Source: Delphinapterus leucas (taxonomy: Eukaryota > Chordata > Mammalia > Artiodactyla > Monodontidae). From it: a stretch of 64,000 nucleotides of DNA. Positions within the stretch are counted from its first letter, which is position 1; each line of letters begins with the position of its first letter. The stretch is taken from contig NW_022098044.1 in assembly GCF_002288925.2 (NCBI RefSeq), forward strand, positions 16,696,197-16,760,196. Direction: 5' to 3'. Position numbers and translations under genes: made by a program. Below, one piece after another: positions 12,181 through 32,999 of the stretch. The notes beneath the pieces were generated by a model. That model was given only the letters and a program-made list of their open reading frames with translations. It was not told where the DNA came from and ran no database searches.

Positions 12181-13164
12181 ATGATAGGCAATTAAGAAAT
12201 GGTCTTCCCCTTCTGCTCCCCTTCCAAGGTGGACGCCCTCCCCCTCCATTTATTCTCATTGCTTTCTCATCTTAACTAAAGTCCCTTCAACTGCGTTGTG
12301 CTTGCTGTGGGCCACACTGGACATTCCCAGTGTACTCTCCCGTTCATTCTGTGGACATGTTTGTCAAGTGATAGTGCCTCATTTCTAGTTTGGAAGGGAG
12401 TGGTGGTAAATAACAAAAATACAAAGCCTCTCTCTCTCTTTCTTTTTTTTTTTTTGAGCCTTTCTGGCTTCGTGCCGTGTGTCTTTTATCTCCTGGTTGC
12501 TAAACTTGGGGTCCTTTCTGCTGATGTTACTCTAGGTTGTGGGTTGCTGCTTGCCTCCTCCTCTGCTCTGCCTCTTCTAAATGAAAAGATAGTTTTTAAG
12601 CGGAAGAGTTGAGTGAGCTGTACACTTTTTTTCCTGTAGAGTCCATCAACTTTAGTCTTTTTGCTTTAGAGTATCCTCACTCCTACCAGCATGCCCATGA
12701 ATTACTTTTTAACTATTGGAGAACAGGGGGTGGTATATTGCCTTCAATTTTCCCTGGCCGCCTTTGTGTGGCTTCTGCTTTCATCTACCTACTTACCATT
12801 GCTCTTTCCTGGGGGGGGTTTGGAATGAGGAAGGGGTGGGGGTGTGTGGAAGCCAATGGCAGTCTTCATTGGGTTAGGCTCTTTGTTTATTCTTTTCTGT
12901 TAAGTCTACCAGGTCTGGGACTCACTGCAGGAGATTTCAAGGCAGGAGTTCTGGTTTGGGGTTCATGTGTATGTTTTAATTTGCACCTATTTTTGAGAAC
13001 CACTGATTGGATAATTGCAGCCAGATTGCATTTTTATTCTTTGGGTGACTCCGCCCTGGTTTTGTTTTGTTCTGCGTTGGTTGCTTTTTTGTTTGTTCGT
13101 TCGTTCATTTCATTTTGGTTTGGTTTTGTCTCCCTCTTAAGGAGGGAGGGACTGATGATGAACA

Positions 13165-13300
13165 AATAAGACTTAGTGGATTCAGGCAGATGGACCTGGT
13201 TTCAAATCCTACCTGTGTCATCTTGGGAGAGTTATTTAACTACTTCTGAGCTTCAGTTTTTCCTCATCTGAATGAAGGACAAAATAATAACCCCCTTTTA
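13165..13300 (+). mobile_element. MIR fragment
   Basis: 'atggacctggtttcaaatcc', 'tgtcatcttgggagagttat' and 'gcttcagtttttcctcatct' are MIR hallmarks in direct orientation. It ends about 270 bp before a CHD2 exon. Confidence 0.75.
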
Positions 13301-13540
13301 ATTTTTTTTTAAAAAAGCTAATCTATATAAATTAGGTGGCATATGGCATCATGTACATACTCAGGAAATGGTAGCTATTAGGGATGTTGAGAATGGGACT
13401 AATGACATTGTTTGCAAATAAGACTATAAAAGTGAATTAGAAAATTTTGATCTTGTATTACCAAATTACTATCTGCTGTCATATTAACGCTAGGATTTTT
13501 ATTTTAAAACAGATTTATGTGGCAGTTCTTAAATATTTAA

Positions 13541-13559
13541 TTTTTTTTTTTTTTTTTTT
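13541..13559 (+). repeat. T19 homopolymer at the splice acceptor of the next exon
   Basis: Nineteen consecutive T bases form the polypyrimidine tract of the acceptor at 13565-13566, separated from the exon by only 7 bases (aattaag). Confidence 0.9.
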
Positions 13560-13561
13560 AA

Positions 13562-17149
<3,588 letters not shown>

Positions 17150-17236
17150 ATGTGGGAAGAATATCCTGATGTTTATGGGGTTAGGCGGTCAAACCGAAGC
17201 AGACAAGAACCATCACGATTTAATATTAAGGAGGAG
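17150..17236 (+). CDS. CHD2: CHD2 exon, residues 99-127
   Basis: An 87-nt exon of exactly 29 codons, [20 protein letters not shown] followed by PSRFNIKEE. Acceptor attttacag, donor gtaaga. Conserved N-terminal motif with an Arg-rich RRSNRSR core. It starts and ends in phase 0, so skipping it would keep the frame. Confidence 0.97.
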
Positions 17237-17442
17237 GTAAGAAAAAAAAATGTTTCAAGGTGATACATTCAGACTCCTTAATTATCTTATCCTTTTTGAC
17301 TCTGATATGTATTACCATTAACGAGACTGAGCTTCAGGCATGGGAGTTAAGTGACTCGAAAGTGAGCTTTCTCAATCTAATACAGAAGAAAAGCCACATG
17401 TGGCTTTTAAAAAAATAAAATTACCAGAAAGATCATGTTTTG

Positions 17443-17520
17443 TGATGCTCTAGTAGAGAGTTAGATCATGTAGAGAGTTAGATCATGTCATGTGAATGCT
17501 CTAGTAGAGAGTTAGAGTAT
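17443..17520. repeat. Nested short tandem repeats
   Basis: 'atgctctagtagagagttag' occurs twice about 51 bp apart, and the inner 'tagagagttagatcatg' unit is itself doubled. This looks like local slippage or stepwise duplication. Confidence 0.8.
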
Positions 17521-18695
17521 TATATAGAACTGGCCTCAAATTCTCTTTTTTTTTTAATGTTTCTCATAGTGCAGTTGATTATAGCAAGAAGTTTACTTTT
17601 TAAAATACCTAGTTTCTAAATCTTCTAGATTTTGTTACCTGGGTAACTAAGCAAATGTAACAATGGAAGTAGTTTCAGATTTACTGCTGAGAAAGGAAGG
17701 AGAGTTTGCTTAAGTATTTTATTTTACCTAAATGGTTTAAATTTGGTTTCCTAGTTCATTTTTAATGTGCAGTATAAAATGTTTAACACATATTTACTCT
17801 CTGATCAAATTGTCAGAGATTGAATAGATTGATGGTTTTTAAAATTAGTGTTATGTACTGGGTTCTGTTGTTTCTATAGAATCAGACCTTTTCTCAGTTT
17901 GTGTGATGTTTTTACGGAAATCCTCTTAAGTTTTACCTCTATGTTAGGTTTATAGACTGCATTCTGAAGACACGTTCTTTGGTCTCTCAGTGAAATGTCC
18001 CCTCTCTGCATTCTTAGGAGAACTTTGCTATTCTTAAATATATAATATCTTTCTGATGAAAGTTAAATATTAGTAGCCAACGGTTACTGAGTTTGGGGTA
18101 GTAAATACACTTAAAAAATTTAATTGACCGTAACACCTGCATTGCATTTATGGTGTTTTATTTTCAGTGACCTCTGAGCTGGTTTACCTTAGCTACCTTT
18201 CTTTTTTCCATGTTTGTTATAACCAGCCGCATCTTTTCTCTTTTGTGTATAAATTAACACATTCTCTGTAGGGCACAAGACTAACAGCAACGGGAGTACT
18301 TTGCCAATTTGCTTAACTTGGGAGAAAAAAGTTGTTCAAATGTCTGTGACTGTAAAGTTACTTGGCCTTGTGCTTTTAGCAGAGGGCTGCTGGCTCATGA
18401 CTGAACATGCTCTTTAATGAGTCTGAAAGGAAACAGGTCCGTAGTCACCGCCTTTAATGGCACACTAAATGTGTGGCATTTTTGTGTGACAGTCTATATC
18501 TGCAGCATTCAGTTTGGTCTCCATTAGACATGTGTCTTTTAAAATGTGTATTAATTAAATTTAGGTAAAATGAAAAATCCATTCCTTAGTCACACCAGTC
18601 ACATTTCAGGGGCTCAGTCACATGTGGCTGCTGGCTGCTCTGTGGGCCACTGCAGATACAGGACATGTCCATCATCACAGAAAATTTTATTGGAC

Positions 18696-18785
18696 TGTGT
18701 TCTTTCAGAAGTCAAGCTGAAAAAAATATTTCCTGGCGTTTGTGTTCTTTCAGAAGTCAAGCTGAAAGAAATATTTCCTGGCGTT
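18696..18785 (+). repeat. 45-bp tandem duplication with acceptor-like sequence
   Basis: Two adjacent 45-bp units (18696-18740, 18741-18785) differ at one base. Each begins tgtgttctttcagaagtcaa, a pyrimidine tract followed by cag. The second copy lies 200 bp before the true acceptor at 18985. Confidence 0.95.
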
Positions 18786-18985
18786 AGAAGTAACTCGGCA
18801 GTAACAGACAAATTAATTTTCAAAGCAAAAGAAAAGTGAGCACCACCAATCAGATGCTTAGGTTTCTTTCTGTCTAAAAACTCATATTGAATATATTGAG
18901 TAGATTGTTGAACCAGGGGGTAGTGTTATCCCTAAGAACTGTGAATTAAAGTCTGTAATCATTTTTTCCCCCTCACACACTGAAG

Positions 18986-19047
18986 GCAAGTAGCGGGTCT
19001 GAGAGTGGGAGCCCAAAAAGAAGAGGCCAGAGGCAGCTGAAAAAACA
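18986..19047 (+). CDS. CHD2: CHD2 exon, residues 128-147 plus split Gln148
   Basis: A 62-nt exon encoding ASSGSESGSPKRRGQRQLKK and the first two bases of Gln148. Acceptor tgaag, donor ca|gtaagt. Ser-rich, then strongly basic (KRRGQRQLKK): a likely part of a nuclear-localisation or nucleic-acid-binding basic patch. The pyrimidine tract is interrupted by 'cacacactgaag' next to the acceptor. Confidence 0.96.
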
Positions 19048-20273
19048 GTAAGTCTTTCATGGGGGAAATTACTTAATTTGGTAGTTTGGAGCATGTGAGC
19101 ATTTCTGGGACTGCCTTCATCGTGTCTGTAGCGCACCCCAGGGCCCAGAGTCCACTTCTGTCTCTTGCTATCTTGGATTCCTGTTCATCTGAATCTGCTG
19201 CAGCAGCAGTGGCATTTGAAGCCCAGGATTCTTAGTTTTTCACATGTAGGTGTTAGGCTACTTTTTGGGGCAAACCCCAGCTATTCCATCTGATTTGCCC
19301 AGTTAGCCCAATTATTTTTTTTCTTAAAAATGTGCACAAATATCAAACATAGAGGCATTTGGTATTCTATTGTAGATAAACAAGGAACACATTTAGATGG
19401 GCTGTTTTTCCTATTCATTTGTTCTTTGGGTTGGCATGGCAAAGTTATATTGGTTGGACACCCATTTTAGTATGAAATTTCACATTGTTGTTTCCATGTA
19501 GTTTTACTATTGCAGTTCATAAGCAAGAAAATTTTAATTCATGGGCTTAATATGAAATCCCTTTATGATATAGATTATATATTTGTTATTTTAAAACTTA
19601 AAAAATTCTACTTATGGTAAAAAAAATTTGACTTTTTTTTGGGGGGGAGAAATAATTAAAAAAACCTTTTTTGGGGGGATGTGTGGATCCCTTTGACAAA
19701 CTGAATTCTACAGCCTGTCCCCTCAGAAGAATACTCAAAACTCTGCACACAAATTCAGGGGGTTCTCATGGTAAACGATTGTCCTTGGCTCCCACTGAGA
19801 GCCCCAGTTATATATTCTCTGTTTTAAAGTATGAGTGATCCTTAATTTAAGTGTTTGGCCTAAAGCAAAGTAATGTGAGTTTTTAAAATCCATTTCCTCC
19901 TCTCCAAAATAGAGTAATACTTATTCTGCTGACCTAACAGGGTTATTAGAAACTATGCTAAGAAAAGTCAAGTAGTATTTAATATTGCCCTGCCCACAGG
20001 GCATATGATTTTCATTTGTGTTTTAAATATTTCGTTAGAGTTGGAGAAATGATAACTGTAGGCAAGCCTGTACTTCTTGGCAGCTCAGAAGGCTCTTGTT
20101 CCCCAGTCCCAGGGCCTGCTTGGGAGACTCTGTTCTCAGCTTCCCAGGCTAATGGCCTTTTGGGGGCTTTTGGGAAGTCCATGCATGTGCTTTTTCCTCC
20201 ACCGTCTGGCTACATTCTGCTGGTCTCTTGGCTGGAATCTAAATGGGCTGTACTTGAAAACGTGAGCGCCTCG

Positions 20274-20388
20274 TTTTTTTTCTTTCCTTTTTTTGGCCGT
20301 GCTGCATTAATTCCCCAACCAGGGATCGAACCCGTGTCCCCTGCAGTGGAAGCGTGGGGTCTTACCTACTGGACCACTGGGAAGTCCC
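20274..20388 (-). mobile_element. CHR-type SINE, short form
   Basis: T-rich start, ggccgtgctgcattaattcc, B-box complement ccagggatcgaacccgtg, ending gggaagtccc. Confidence 0.9.
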
Positions 20389-21009
20389 TGAACTCATCAT
20401 TTTAATGGCTTTATCTGGGTGTGGAGAAGCCTTCCATTTTTTCAGTCCCTGTGTAACACATCGGACTTACTCTTTTGACTGGCTTCTATATTTATTTTCC
20501 CTCTCCTATCAATCCTGAGAGCTCTCCAAAGTTGGCAACTCTCAGTGGCCTTCATGGACCATTCTTTCCCTTGAGTAGAACCTTTTCATTCCTTGTGGGG
20601 GGTTTGTGTCTTCTGTGATGCTGCTTTTCTACCCCTGGCCGCTTCCATAGGAACTTAGCATAAGCTGAGGTTCTCCTCATGCTTGTTTATTTGGGCCCTG
20701 GGCTGGCCTCACTTCTTGTCATCCTCTGGGCAGCTGGAGAGTACTAGGGCTTATGGGGACCTCTTCCCTTCTAACATTAATTAGAGGAGGTCCTACAACT
20801 GCTAAGGCTCAGGTTGCAAGGCATAGCACTACAGGGGCCTCTGTGATCTGAGCAAGGGTAACAGAACCCAGCGTGTGTGTGCACATGAATTTCAGAATTG
20901 AGAGACTCACTCAAAGGGAGTGGAAATTTGGAAATAATAGCACAGGGAAGTGTTTTTCTGAAACCCTGCCCTGCAGATTGTATCACAGATTTTAAAGTTT
21001 TTAAAAGGA

Positions 21010-21460
21010 GCCATTTAAACTTTTTTTTGGAATTAATTTCAAACTGTAGCAAAATTGTAAGAATAAGAGTAGTACAAAGAATGCCTGTGTACTTTACTGA
21101 GATTTACCGTTGGTTACCATTTTTGCCCCATTTGCTTTATCATTGTGGGTGCTCTCCTTATATATTGCACACGTTTCAGACTAAGATTCATACATCAAGG
21201 TCTTTCACCCCCGAGTTCTAAGTGTGTATTTCCTAAGAATAAGGATGTTTTCTTTCATAAGCACAATACAGTTTTAACGTAAATAGATTTAACATTGCTA
21301 CAACCCCTTTGTCTAATTTATATTCCCATTTTGTCAGTCAACCCAATAATGTCTTTCATAATATTTTTCCACCCCCAGGACAGGATCCAGTCTAGGGTTA
21401 AATATATGTTAGTTGTCAGGTTTCATTAATCTAGAGCACTTTCACAGACTTTCTTTGCTT
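21010..21460 (-). mobile_element. L1M-type 3' fragment
   Basis: 'gtagtacaaagaatgcctgt', 'gtgtactttactgagattta' and 'caggacaggatccagtctag' follow the order of an old L1 3' end in reverse complement. Confidence 0.55.
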
Positions 21461-23112
21461 TTATGACATTGACACTTCTGAAGGTACAGTCTTGGAGTAA
21501 CTCTCCTTGAATCATGTGAATTAGCATTTTAAAAGCTTAGAAGAGGAAAACATTTTTTGAATTAGTTGGCAGTGTTGAAAATTGAGGGATGGTATGTAAG
21601 AATCTAGATTTCTAGTTTTTGAGAAAAGCTGTCGGTGCTGCCCCATATAACACTGGTCTTTGTAACCTTTGGAGAGGCCGTGAGTTCTCCATTTGACCCC
21701 ATTTACGGTCCTTACCTGGCCCCAGTGGGTATTTGAGATTGTAACCCTTGACTTAAAGTCATACAAACAAAATTTTGAGTTTTGCTTCACCCACTCATGC
21801 TGTTTTGATCATTGAACCCTTTTTTATGTAGTCGCTATTCATGTTATCCTAATTTGTGAAATGTTGTATGGGATTTCTCCTGACTCGTTACGGTCCCAGT
21901 AATGCTTAACCCCACTGTACAATGGTTCCAAAACCCTCTGTCCCAACTGGAATTTAAGAAAGTATTTCAGCTGTAATCATTTGAAGTTATTCTCCTGGGA
22001 TTATAGTTATTTCTCCCTTTCCACTGCTTTGAATTGAAAGTCTGTCACAGTCCTGTGACAGTGGAAGAGAATCCTCGTTAGCCTCAGATTTCCCCTCTTC
22101 ACTGGGAATTGGTACTGAAAGGCATTCTCCACGGGAAAATCTACTGAAAATCAGTGAAGTTAAAGCAACTCTTTCCCTCTTTTCCTTACCTGCCTTCTAA
22201 AGTGGAGGAGAAAGGAGTTCCCTTCTTTGAGCTCTTAGAGACAGTTAATAGGAACAATGGCTCTTGACCAGAGTTTAGGCCCATTTTATTTAAAAATGGC
22301 TTTTGTTCCTTCCCTCCTTTACAGTTCAGATTTGATTTGTGTCCTACCAACCACCTTTTCTTAGTAAAGGAAGAAAACTATACCCAGTTAACTTGCATTC
22401 TGACTTTTTCCTATCTATTTGTATTGCCTTGAGGCCTCAGTGGCCAAATCTTGGTAGTTTTCTCCCCAGTTCCCAAAATTTTGGCAAAAATTCCATTGAT
22501 TCCCTTTTAGGGAATCCCATTGATGGCCTCTTAGAGCTGAATCTGGCAATTCAAGTCTCCTTTAATGTATGAAAAATATTTTAATCACGATCTTATATTT
22601 TAGACTTCTCTTCATTGTAGCCCAGCATATAATATACAGCTTAGTCAGGGAGTCTCCCTCATAAAATTTGCATTATATGAGAAGCTAGCAAACTAGAAGT
22701 GGACATCGGTTTCACCTGTTGGAGAGCCAGGGTTGGGCAGTAATCTTTTTGTAATTGATTGCCTTTTTCACCCCTTATACAAAATGACTTAGTATTGCTG
22801 GTTGTAACTTACTTTTTTTCCCCCTCTATTCTGGAAAATTAAAATGAAGTTTGAAGTAATCCAGCCAATTTCAAATACACATACATAAAACTCATTTAGA
22901 TCTTTTAGGCCTCTGATTGTTCAGATCCTCCCAGAATGTGTAACCCTGGCTTTAATGTTTGCAGATTCTGTGGTCTTCAGTAGGTTATGGTTGAGAGTAG
23001 CACGGTTGGGGATTTGACATGTACCAAACAGCTTGTTCTCCCTGGTCTTGAGTTTCCCCCTACCTGGGAAGAGGCCTTTGAACCAGACAATTTGCTAATT
23101 TTTTGTACATTC

Positions 23113-23319
23113 TTTTTTTTTTTTTTTGCGTTACGCGAGCCTCTCACTGTTGTGGCCTCTCCCGTTGCGGAGCACAGTCTCCGGGCGCGCAGGCTCAGCG
23201 GCCATGGCTCACGGGCCCAGCCGCTCTGTGGCATGTGGGATCTTCGCGGACCGGGGCACGAACCCGTGTCCCCTGCATCGGCAGGCGGACTCTCAACCAC
23301 TGCGCCACCAGGGAAGCCC
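23113..23319 (-). mobile_element. CHR-type SINE, young, with perfect target duplication
   Basis: T-run, then gcgttacgcgagcctctcac and a GC-rich body ending gggaagccc. The 13-bp repeat tttgtacattctt flanks it at 23102-23114 and 23320-23332. The CpG-rich, little-decayed body points to a recent, lineage-specific insertion. Confidence 0.95.
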
Positions 23320-24687
23320 TTTGTACATTCTTATATCGGGGGATTCTAAGTCCTCCTGGTTGTCTGTAAGTCTACAAATGTGCAGTTTAACTGGAAAACT
23401 AGACTCAACATCCATTCTCTCAGTGTTTACTGCCAGTTTAGTCTCCTAAAGTTATGGAAGTGGACCTTATTAGCTACCCTGATATAGGTTCTCAATTTCT
23501 GGCAGAGTTATGTAAATTACAAATAATACTTGACTGTGGATCTCTCTCATCTGATCTGCTCTCCCTTAGGTCTTACGTGCATGTTCTTTCAAGCTTGTTT
23601 CCTGTGAAACCACTTCTCTCCAGTTTGACTGTGTGAGTTCCTTCTAAAGGGTAAACTGTTCTGGACTTGGCCCAAGGGAGACTGTAGCCTTAGGTGCCAA
23701 TCTCCCAATTGCTGGAGACATCTTCCTTTTTTCCTTCCTGGTCGTCACCATCTATTCCTTGGATTCCTTAGACATTTATTGTACGAGGCTCTAGGCAAGG
23801 AGAATAAAGCAGGTGCCCAGAGTATAGTTTGCTTTAAAGAGAGAGTGAAGGATATTAGGTGAAAATAGTAGGCCTTAATATCTTACCAGTCTGCTTCCGA
23901 AAGCACCCTACCTGTCTGACAGTCTGATAGGACTCATTCTTTAATTATTTCTTTATTTAACAAAGATGTATCTCCATTTGCCTGCCTTTGTGCTAAGCTC
24001 TGGTACAAAGATACCCTGCCCACATGAGTGACCTACTATTAGGTAAATGGTAGTGCCAGTAGAACTTGAGTAATGTACATAGAAGTGCTCCACTGCCTTT
24101 TCATGGAAGGCTTGAAAAACATTTTTTCCTGTGATGTTTCCACTAATTCAAGTGCAGGGTGGCTCCTGGACCTTTTAGGAAGGTTCTTCCACTATTACTT
24201 GGACTTACTCTCCCATGAAGAATATTGATTTGACTTTGCAACTTGGCAAGAGTTGTCTTTAGCATAACCTCATTTTCTATACACAGACCCAGAGACACAA
24301 TGGTAATTGTTTTGTTTAGAGAGAACCCCAGGTTCTTGCCTATTAAGTTTTTTTTTTTCCTCTAGATATTTCATGCCCAGTAGCTATTATATATGCTCCT
24401 TCCTTCTTCCCTGCAGGTGAGAAATGAGCTGAGTTTATGTGATGTCTTGTTTGGTTTTCAAGTAAACTTCAAAAACTGTTTGGGGATAGTAGGGCACCTA
24501 TAGGGTATGGCTCTCCCAAGTCTTCTACGATCTTGAGGAGCAAAAGAACACCTACTGTATTTAATAATTATTAAAAACTACTTCATTAGTTGAACAGGTT
24601 ATTTAGTAGGTAGTAGATTTATCATTGAAAAATAATTTGGGGGATTGTTTTCTCAGTGTATTCTAAAGATGTTAAAATAACTAGTAT

Positions 24688-24852
24688 AGTAGTTCTCAAG
24701 TCTCTCAGCATCATCTGAATTTGTTAACATTCAGATTTTTAGGCCTCACATTACACCTACTGAATCAGAAACTGGCTGTGGCCCAAAAATCTCTTTTAAT
24801 AAGCCCTTGAGGTGGTTCTGATCCATGCTAAAATTTGAGAACCTCTGATCTA
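24688..24852. mobile_element. hAT-Charlie-type remnant (MER20-like)
   Basis: Starts 'tagtagttctcaagtctctc', contains 'cctactgaatcagaaactgg' and ends 'aaatttgagaacctctg', with matching complementary ends (gttctcaa / ttgagaac). Confidence 0.6.
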
Positions 24853-25148
24853 GTATATATTATGGCTTCAATCTGGTCAATGATAGTAGTAAATAAAAAT
24901 AGAATATTAGAGATTTAGCAGGATTTTTTTTTTCAGAACAAATGGTTTAAAAAATACAGCCTTAGCTTCCATTTTCATTTATTTTTGATACCAGATATAA
25001 AATAGGAATAGATATTACACAGCCTAGGAAGGAACACACCAAAATTTAAATGGAGCTAGAACAAATCTTTCAGCATAATATCTAAAATATACATGTTCTG
25101 CCTTTTTGGCTAATCAGATTGTCAGATTTGTCAGATTCTTCAAGCTAA

Positions 25149-25352
<204 letters not shown>

Positions 25353-26659
25353 TAGTTTGTGTTAGATTGAGAAGGACGATGTAGTGCTAGCCCAAAGGCC
25401 TTAATTGATGGGGTACAGTGTGTTGTGATTCCGGATTTTGAATGTCTGGTTAACTTCTTGCCAGCCTGCATCATTAGCAAGTAATTCGATTACTGAGCTA
25501 CTTATATTGATTTTGTGTGTTTGCATGGTATGTAGCTCAGAGTGGATCTTACTGTTCATACTCCAGGCAGACTCGTTATGAGGAGCGAATGTATCTTCCA
25601 CTCTTAAAAAAAGCTCCCTGTGTATTTGACTAGTGTACACGTTCTTTTTGGGAGAACTAATTGTTAAGTTTAATTGGCTGGTTCAAAGCATACTTTACTG
25701 TTTATTATCCTGTTCTCATAATCTTTATAACGTTAAGCAGAGAATCTGTGCAGGGAAGGAAGTAGGTGGAGATGAGAGGAAACTGGTAACTTTTGATCAG
25801 ACATACGACAATGAAAGGTACTGGTGGTGGGGAACGGAAGGCAGGAGGCAGAGAGGCCCCAGGAAAATTTACCTCCTTGCAGTATTGCTTAGGATGCTTT
25901 TGGCAAATATTGACTTTGGGCCAGATCCCACTCACCACCTATCTTTGTACGGCCTGCGAACTCAATATAGCTTTTATAGGTGAACATTTGTAGTTTGGTG
26001 ATGGGGAACACTAAATTTGAACCCTAGCGAAGTGAAATGTTATCCCTTCAAAAAGAATTCTGTTCTTCTCGTTAGTAGATGTTGTATTACACAAAAAAGT
26101 ACTCAATGATTATTATTTTATTTTGACTGTCGTCAATAAAATATTTGTTAAAATTTATTTTCTCTTGTTATATAAGTACCTATTTAGTGGCCCTCAACTT
26201 TGCCTCTTGTCTGAGAAAGTAAAAGATACTTATCCTCTAGCCATTTACAGCAAACATGTGTCTATCCCTGGTTTAGGACATTGTACTTGACCCCTCACCT
26301 CCCACCCCAGCAGGGAAATTCATCAGTGGGTTTTGTCTCCTTTCTTCTCAGTTTCAGTTCTCAGGGCTGGAATCCACTCCAGTTCTGTCTTCTAGATTTT
26401 ACCCATCATTTATTGAGTCTCTGATCATCTGTCTGTGTAGTGTTGGTTATGGCAGGTATGAGAGAAACAGGTGACTATGATTGTGAGTTTCCGTCTCCCT
26501 CTTTCTCCTTTCATCTTTTTACCACTGATGGAGAACTTGGGGATTTCCTTTTGAGAGTTCCTAGTCTGTGGCTCTCAGTCTTGGCTGCAGGGAAGTCAAT
26601 AGAGGGGCCACCTCCTCAGTTCGTTCCATTGGCCTGTGGCAGGGCACAGTGTCTCAGGT

Positions 26660-26985
26660 AGCCTTCCTGGTATATTTAATGTACATAGGAGAAAAATATA
26701 TGTGTAGTTATTTCTTGTCCTTTACTTCCTTTATACAGATTATAGCATTCCATGCATCATCTGCATTTTTCTTTCATTATCTTGGAAATCTTTCCTTATC
26801 AATGTACAGAAAACTCCCTTTTTTATGGTTGCGTAGTATTCTGTTTATTGAACTAGTTCCCAGTTGATGAATGTTTAGTTTTTCTAATCTTTTGTTATTG
26901 CAAATACCACAGTGAATACCTTACTGTGTCTGTATCAGTCTATATCTGTAAAGTCAATTCCCAGAAATAAAATTGTTATATTTGT
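26660..26985 (-). mobile_element. Ancient L1M-type fragment
   Basis: 'ttttatggttgcgtagtatt', 'cagttgatgaatgtttagtt' and 'caattcccagaaataaaatt' match the order of an old LINE 3' UTR in reverse complement. It is interrupted by the SINE that follows. Confidence 0.6.
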
Positions 26986-26990
26986 AATTT

Positions 26991-27322
26991 TTTTTTAAAT
27001 AAATTAATTTATTTTATTTATTTATTTTTGGCTGCGTTGGGTCTTCGTTGCTGTACACAGGCTTTCTCTAGCTGTGGCCAGCGGGGGCCACTCTTCCTTG
27101 CCATGTGCATGCCTCTCATTGCGGTGGCTTCTCCTGTTGCGGAGCACGGGCTCGGCGCAGGGCTTCAGTAGTTGTGGTTTGCGGGCTCTAGGGCGCAGGC
27201 TCAGTAGTTGTGCACGGGCTTAGTTGCTCCACGGCATGTGGGATCTTCCTGGACCAGGGCTCGAGCCTGTGTCCTCTGCATTGGCAGGCGGTTTCCCAAC
27301 CACTGCGCCACCAGGGAAGCCC
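26991..27322 (-). mobile_element. CHR-type SINE, long form
   Basis: T-rich start and (attt)n, ggctgcgttgggtcttcgtt, ending ccaccagggaagccc. Flanked by tgtaatttt at 26983-26991 and 27323-27331. Confidence 0.94.
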
Positions 27323-27449
27323 TGTAATTTTGATAGATATTTCCAAATTGCCCACCAGAGAGCTGTCATCAGCGGTGTGCTGCATGTGTATTTTTATGTC
27401 AGGTGATCTTGAGGAATAGTTGAGAACCGTTGCCTCAGAACCCACAGTA

Positions 27450-27770
27450 CAGTTTTCCCTTCGCCCCTGCGGGGAATTGGTTCCAGGACCCTTGTAGATA
27501 CCGGAATCTGCAGATGCTCAAGTCACTTCCTTACGTGAAGTGCTGTAGTATTTTCGTAAAATCTATGCATCTCCTTCTGTACACTTTTAATCATCTGTTG
27601 ATTACTTATAATTCCTAATACAATGTAAATGCTGCGTAAATAGCTGCTAATGCTCAGCAAATTCAAATTTTACATTTTGGAACTTTGTGGAATTTTTTTT
27701 GCAAATACATTTTTGATCCATGGTTGGTTGAATATGCAGATGTGGACCTGCAGATACAGAGGGCTGACTG
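27450..27770. mobile_element. Tigger-type (TcMar) DNA transposon, non-autonomous
   Basis: A 321-bp element with inverted ends (cagttttccct... and ...agggctgactg) flanked by the TA duplication required for Tc/mariner insertion (27448-27449, 27771-27772). The inside has 'attggttccaggaccc' and 'ccatggttggttgaatatgc', typical of Tigger-derived repeats. No transposase frame. Confidence 0.8.
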
Positions 27771-28007
27771 TATTCCTATAAATGACTGAAGGGTGTTAGC
27801 AGTAGAATCACTTTCATGTTTCTAGTGAAGCAGATCTCTAGTGAGTTAGAATCTCAGGGAATGGGACCTGAGAATATTCATGTCTAACATTCCCCGGGTT
27901 AATTCCTGTGTATGAACCCCGCTCTGGGAAATAACAATTGTATAGATTTGAAGTAGACAACAGATGATGAAGTAAGGACTCTGCCATTTTTTCTTTTCTC
28001 ATTTTAG

Positions 28008-28148
28008 AGCAATGCCCAAACCTCGTGTTAAAAAGCAACCTAAGACGCAGCGTGGAAAGAGGAAAAAGCAAGATTCTTCTGACGATGAGGATGAAGATGA
28101 CGAAGCTCCCAAAAGGCAGACTCGCCGCAGAGCGGCTAAAAATGTTAG
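28008..28148 (+). CDS. CHD2: CHD2 exon, residues 184(split)-231(split), basic and acidic tracts
   Basis: A 141-nt exon completing Arg184, then 46 residues: [20 protein letters not shown] (185-204), [15 protein letters not shown] (205-219) and [11 protein letters not shown], ending with two bases of Ser231. Acceptor tctcattttag, donor ag|gtaggt with a second GT four bases on. A Lys/Arg-rich run followed by an Asp/Glu run and RQTRRR fits a nuclear-localisation or nucleosome-contact linker. Ala185-Met186 replace Thr-Val in human as I recall it; the acidic run also differs slightly. Confidence 0.97.
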
Positions 28149-32678
<4,530 letters not shown>

Positions 32679-32740
32679 TGAGCTCCAGGAATAATAGAAC
32701 TTTTTCTTTTGGGAGTAATGTATATATATTGAAAAAATGT

Positions 32741-32900
32741 GGGACGTCGCTGGTGGCACAGTGGTTAAGACTCTGCGCTCCCAGTGCAGGGGGCCCAGGT
32801 TCGATCCCTGATCAGGGAACTAGATCCCACATGCATGCCACAAGTAAGGAGCCTGCCTGCTGCAACTAAGATCCAGTGCAACCAAATAAATAAATAAATA
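32741..32900 (+). mobile_element. CHR-type SINE
   Basis: Begins gggacgtcgctggtggcaca, B-box ggttcgatccctgatc, ending in (aaat)n. Shorter than the long form and more diverged. It starts about 95 nt after the preceding exon. Confidence 0.9.
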
Positions 32901-32999
32901 TTTTTTAAAAATGCATTTTTGTAGGTATACTTTTGGAGAATAGACAGATGCCTAGATTTATTTTGAAGGAAAAGCTAACAGGCTTTGCCAGTAGATTTG

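Larger units (their letters stand above)
17237..18985 (+). other. CHD2: CHD2 intron, 1.75 kb
   Basis: Contains short nested tandem repeats at 17443-17520, a decayed interspersed repeat of unassigned family at about 18595-18700 ('cagtcacatgtggctgctgg'), and a 45-bp tandem duplication at 18696-18785 just before the next exon. Confidence 0.85.

Noticed and set aside
12609..13169. 186-codon open frame on the + strand in the intron before the first exon
   Set aside because: Very T/G-rich with long Phe/Leu/Ser runs, overlaps a MIR at its end, has no recognisable domain and no splice relation to CHD2. The composition alone makes stops rare.
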